This document shows positions 62,112-64,000 of a DNA stretch of 64,000 nucleotides, in pieces; the stretch's first letter is position 1, and every line of letters begins with the position of its first letter. The DNA is from JBNLBT01 sp050303435 (GTDB lineage: Bacteria > Pseudomonadota > Gammaproteobacteria > Xanthomonadales > Marinicellaceae), in NCBI GenBank assembly GCA_050303435.1, contig JBNLBT010000007.1:1-64000 (forward strand), read 5' to 3'. The position numbers and the translations under genes were made by a program. The notes beneath the pieces were generated by a model that was not told the DNA's origin, did not search any database, and saw only the letters and a list, made by a program, of their open reading frames with translations.

Positions 62112-62609
62112 ATGTCAGAAGAACAAAACACAGCCAATGCAGCCGCCGCCGATCAGGTCAATCCACAGGCGACCATGTCACTGCAGCGCTTGTATCTGAA
62201 AGACTTGTCATTTGAAACCCCCAATTCACCGGGCATTTTCGCCGAGCAGGGACAGCCGGACATCAAGCTGAACCTGAACCAGAAAGTGCAGAAGCTGGAT
62301 GAAGAAAACTACGAAGTCAACCTGGCCGTGACCGTGACCTGTAAAGTCAATGAAAAAACCGCCTACCTGGTGGAAGTCCAGCAAGCCGGTATTTTCAACC
62401 TGAAAAATTTTGGCGACCAGCTGTTGCACCAGATCCTCGGCGCCTATTGCCCGAACGTGCTGTTCCCCTACGCGCGCCAGAAAGTCAGCGAGCTGGTGTC
62501 CAACGGCGGCTTTCAGCCGCTGATGTTGCAACCGGTCAATTTCGACCAGCTGTACGCCGAGCAAATGCAGAAGGCGCAGCAACAGGCGTCCACTGAAACC
62601 ACCCAATAA
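62112..62609 (+). CDS. secB: protein-export chaperone SecB
   Basis: Tetrameric chaperone that keeps preproteins unfolded and hands them to SecA. The 165-residue product has SLQRLYLKDLSFETPNSPGIF, a beta-strand middle (NLAVTVTCKVNEKTAYLVEVQQAG) and the conserved HQILGAYCPNVLFPYARQ and LQPVNFDQLY helices. ATG 62112 follows a Shine-Dalgarno (AGGA, 62100-62103). The zinc tail of SecA in this window has the matching SecB-binding form. Confidence 0.96.
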   Translation: MSEEQNTANAAAADQVNPQATMSLQRLYLKDLSFETPNSPGIFAEQGQPDIKLNLNQKVQKLDEENYEVNLAVTVTCKVNEKTAYLVEVQQAGIFNLKNFGDQLLHQILGAYCPNVLFPYARQKVSELVSNGGFQPLMLQPVNFDQLYAEQMQKAQQQASTETTQ

Positions 62610-62614
62610 AGCGC

Positions 62615-63604
62615 ATGAAATTCGCGGTTCTGGGCGCCGGATCGTGGGGCACCGCCCTGGCCATTCAAATGGCCCGGTCGGCGCCCACGGTGTTGTGGGG
62701 CCGCGACGCTGAAAAAATCTCTCGCATGTCCCAGGAACGCAGCAACGCCGCGTATCTGCCGGGCATTGAATTCCCTGAAAATCTGCACTTGAGTCACGAC
62801 CTGGCCGCCGCGGTGTCGGACTGCGACGCGGTGCTGGTGGTGTGTCCTTCGCACGCCTTTGCCGACATACTCAAGCAGGTCAAACCGTTGATTGGCGAGC
62901 GCCCGCTGGCCTGGGCCAGCAAAGGCTTTGAGCCCGGCACCGGCCGTTTTCTGCATCAGGTGGCTGAAGACATTCTGCCCTCTGGCACGCCGATTGCGTT
63001 GGTCACCTGTCCGTCCTTTGCCAAGGACGTGGCCGAAGGCAAGCCGACTTTGGTGACCGTGGCCTCGCGTTGTCCGGAATTTGCCGAAGACGTGGCCGAA
63101 GCCTTGCGCAGCGATTTGTTCCGCGTGTATCTGACCGACGATCTGATCGGTGCCGAACTGGGCGGCGCGGTGAAAAACGTTCTGGCCCTGGCCACCGGCA
63201 TTGCCGATGGCATGAATCTGGGTGACAACACCCGCGCGGCGTTGTTGACCCGCGGTCTGGCGGAAATGCTGCGTCTGGGTCAGGCGCTGGGGTGTCAGCC
63301 GGAAACCCTGATGGGGCTGTCCGGTCTGGGCGATCTGGTGCTCACCAGCACCGGCGATCTGTCGCGCAACCGGCGCATGGGTCTGGCCCTGGGTCGCGGC
63401 CAATCGGTGGCCGAGGCGCGCGCCGAGATCGGCCAGGTGGTCGAAGGCATCGGCACCGCCGACGAAGTCATGCGTCTGGCGCGCAAACACGACGTCGACA
63501 TGCCGATCGCCGAGCACGTGTGGAAGGTGGTCAATGGACAAATGACCCCGCACCAGGCACTTAAAGAGTTGATGGCGCGCAACCCGCGCGCGGAATTCGA
63601 TTGA
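62615..63604 (+). CDS. gpsA: glycerol-3-phosphate dehydrogenase [NAD(P)+]
   Basis: Makes sn-glycerol-3-phosphate for phospholipid synthesis. The 329-residue product begins with the Rossmann motif VLGAGSWGTALAIQMA. NRRMGLALGRGQSV, the catalytic lysine segment GAVKNVLALATGIADGMNLGDN and the family end motif VVEGIGTADEV are present. It starts 5 bp after the secB stop, in the standard order. Confidence 0.97.
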   Translation: MKFAVLGAGSWGTALAIQMARSAPTVLWGRDAEKISRMSQERSNAAYLPGIEFPENLHLSHDLAAAVSDCDAVLVVCPSHAFADILKQVKPLIGERPLAWASKGFEPGTGRFLHQVAEDILPSGTPIALVTCPSFAKDVAEGKPTLVTVASRCPEFAEDVAEALRSDLFRVYLTDDLIGAELGGAVKNVLALATGIADGMNLGDNTRAALLTRGLAEMLRLGQALGCQPETLMGLSGLGDLVLTSTGDLSRNRRMGLALGRGQSVAEARAEIGQVVEGIGTADEVMRLARKHDVDMPIAEHVWKVVNGQMTPHQALKELMARNPRAEFD

Positions 63605-63821
63605 ACTCACGGAATTTCTGAGGTCGGAATCGCTGGCGGTGTTGCGCACACTCAGGCAGGGCTCAAACCGATCGGATCAAACGTTCAAACCCAATCAATG
63701 ACATGTGTGCTGTGCCCACGTGGCGTGTGCGTTGCGTCTGCATTTGCGCAGGCGGTGATGTGCGGCAGACCCGCCGATCCGTCTTGCCGATTCAGTCTGG
63801 ATGGCTGCGGTCAGGAGGCGT

Positions 63822-64000
63822 TTATTTCACCGGTTGGTAAATGTGCGTGATGATTTCATCGCTGGCCACTTCGGCCGGGTCCGACACGTACACTTCCCAC
63901 AAATCCCCATTGGCCTTAAGGCCGTACTCCTGCATGTAGGCGCGCAGCAATTCCAGTGATTCGGCGATCTGCTCATAGGGGCCCTGCTGCACCAGTCGCA
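63822..64000 (-). CDS. GyrI-like/AraC effector-binding-domain protein (C-terminal part)
   Basis: A frame on the minus strand runs in from the right edge and stops at 63822-63824. About 59 residues are visible: RLVQQGPYEQIAESLELLRA, then YMQEYGLKANGDLWEVYVSDPAEV and IITHIYQPVK at the end. This matches the GyrI-like small-molecule-binding domain, where GPY.QI and the VYVSDP-like strand are conserved. These domains bind drugs or inhibit gyrase, or are fused to AraC regulators; which applies is outside the window. The 217 bp between gpsA and this stop show no gene. Confidence 0.75.
   Translation of the reverse strand, partial: RLVQQGPYEQIAESLELLRAYMQEYGLKANGDLWEVYVSDPAEVASDEIITHIYQPVK

Noticed and set aside
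62513..63649. Open frame (378 residues) antisense to gpsA
   Set aside because: A shadow of gpsA and the end of secB; the sense frames have complete family motifs.

Overview
The window reads as one continuous stretch of a gammaproteobacterial chromosome. The evidence is gene content and order: LPS acyltransferase, djlA, rpe, a PhoP/PhoQ-type pair, mazG, mutT, secA, an aroK-aroB-SPOR block, type IV pilus genes, petABC-sspA-sspB with a divergent degS, and envC / yibN-secB-gpsA. The serine/threonine kinase paired with its own ECF sigma factor, the second ECF sigma factor with a DGPF protein, the ASPIC/FG-GAP protein and the two sulfotransferases suggest a free-living, perhaps aquatic member near the Xanthomonadales/Wenzhouxiangella/Marinicella branch. 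That placement is an inference from gene content only.

Layout. 1-4.1 kb: end of an LPS-core glycosyltransferase and an LpxL-type acyltransferase, then on the minus strand a proline-rich TonB-like protein, an Mpo1-like membrane protein and purC, then djlA. 4.07-4.34 kb: a non-coding inverted-repeat element; a diverged relative lies at 27.2-27.36 kb. 4.4-8.5 kb: rpe, a small exported PepSY-like protein, phoP-phoQ and mazG. 8.5-15.8 kb (mostly minus): mutT with a ThiE-like half, secA, an M23 peptidase, divergent dciA, a DamX-like SPOR protein, aroB, aroK. 16-26.2 kb: two type IV pilin genes flanking a 1009-residue fusion of a membrane transporter-like domain and a spermidine-synthase-like domain, DUF2333, a GT39 glycosyltransferase, an MltD-type lytic transglycosylase, a TerB-like protein and pilU. 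26.2-33.8 kb: an accessory block with two divergent sulfotransferases, an ASPIC/FG-GAP lipoprotein, an exported metallophosphoesterase, an FkbM-type methyltransferase and an aldo/keto reductase. 33.8-39 kb: degS, the cytochrome bc1 operon petABC, then sspA-sspB. 39-49 kb: an ECF sigma factor plus a kinase-TPR protein, divergent from a 1489-residue secreted RHS/YD-repeat protein, followed by an AT-rich zone of small membrane and zinc-ribbon genes with duplicated segments. 49-52.7 kb: an overlapping operon of a rhomboid protease with a long C-terminal tail, a zinc-ribbon/membrane/helical-repeat protein and a zinc-ribbon protein. 52.8-54.4 kb: a DGPF protein with an ECF42-type sigma factor. 54.5-64 kb: MscS channel, HrpA, OmpW with a well-placed FNR-type site, EnvC, rhodanese YibN, SecB, GpsA and the end of a GyrI-like gene.

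How the genes fit together. Much of the window serves the envelope: LPS acylation, peptidoglycan hydrolysis and its activation (M23, MltD, EnvC, SPOR), protein export (SecA, SecB), envelope stress sensing (DegS, PhoPQ) and type IV pili. The accessory parts look like surface-product modification (26-34 kb) and a secreted polymorphic RHS protein beside its own sigma factor and kinase (39-47 kb). The least explained items are the repeat element with a compensated hairpin, the pilin / spermidine-synthase-like / pilin arrangement, the sulfotransferase-ASPIC-phosphoesterase cluster, and the rhomboid operon. I saw no rRNA, tRNA, CRISPR array or intact transposase gene.
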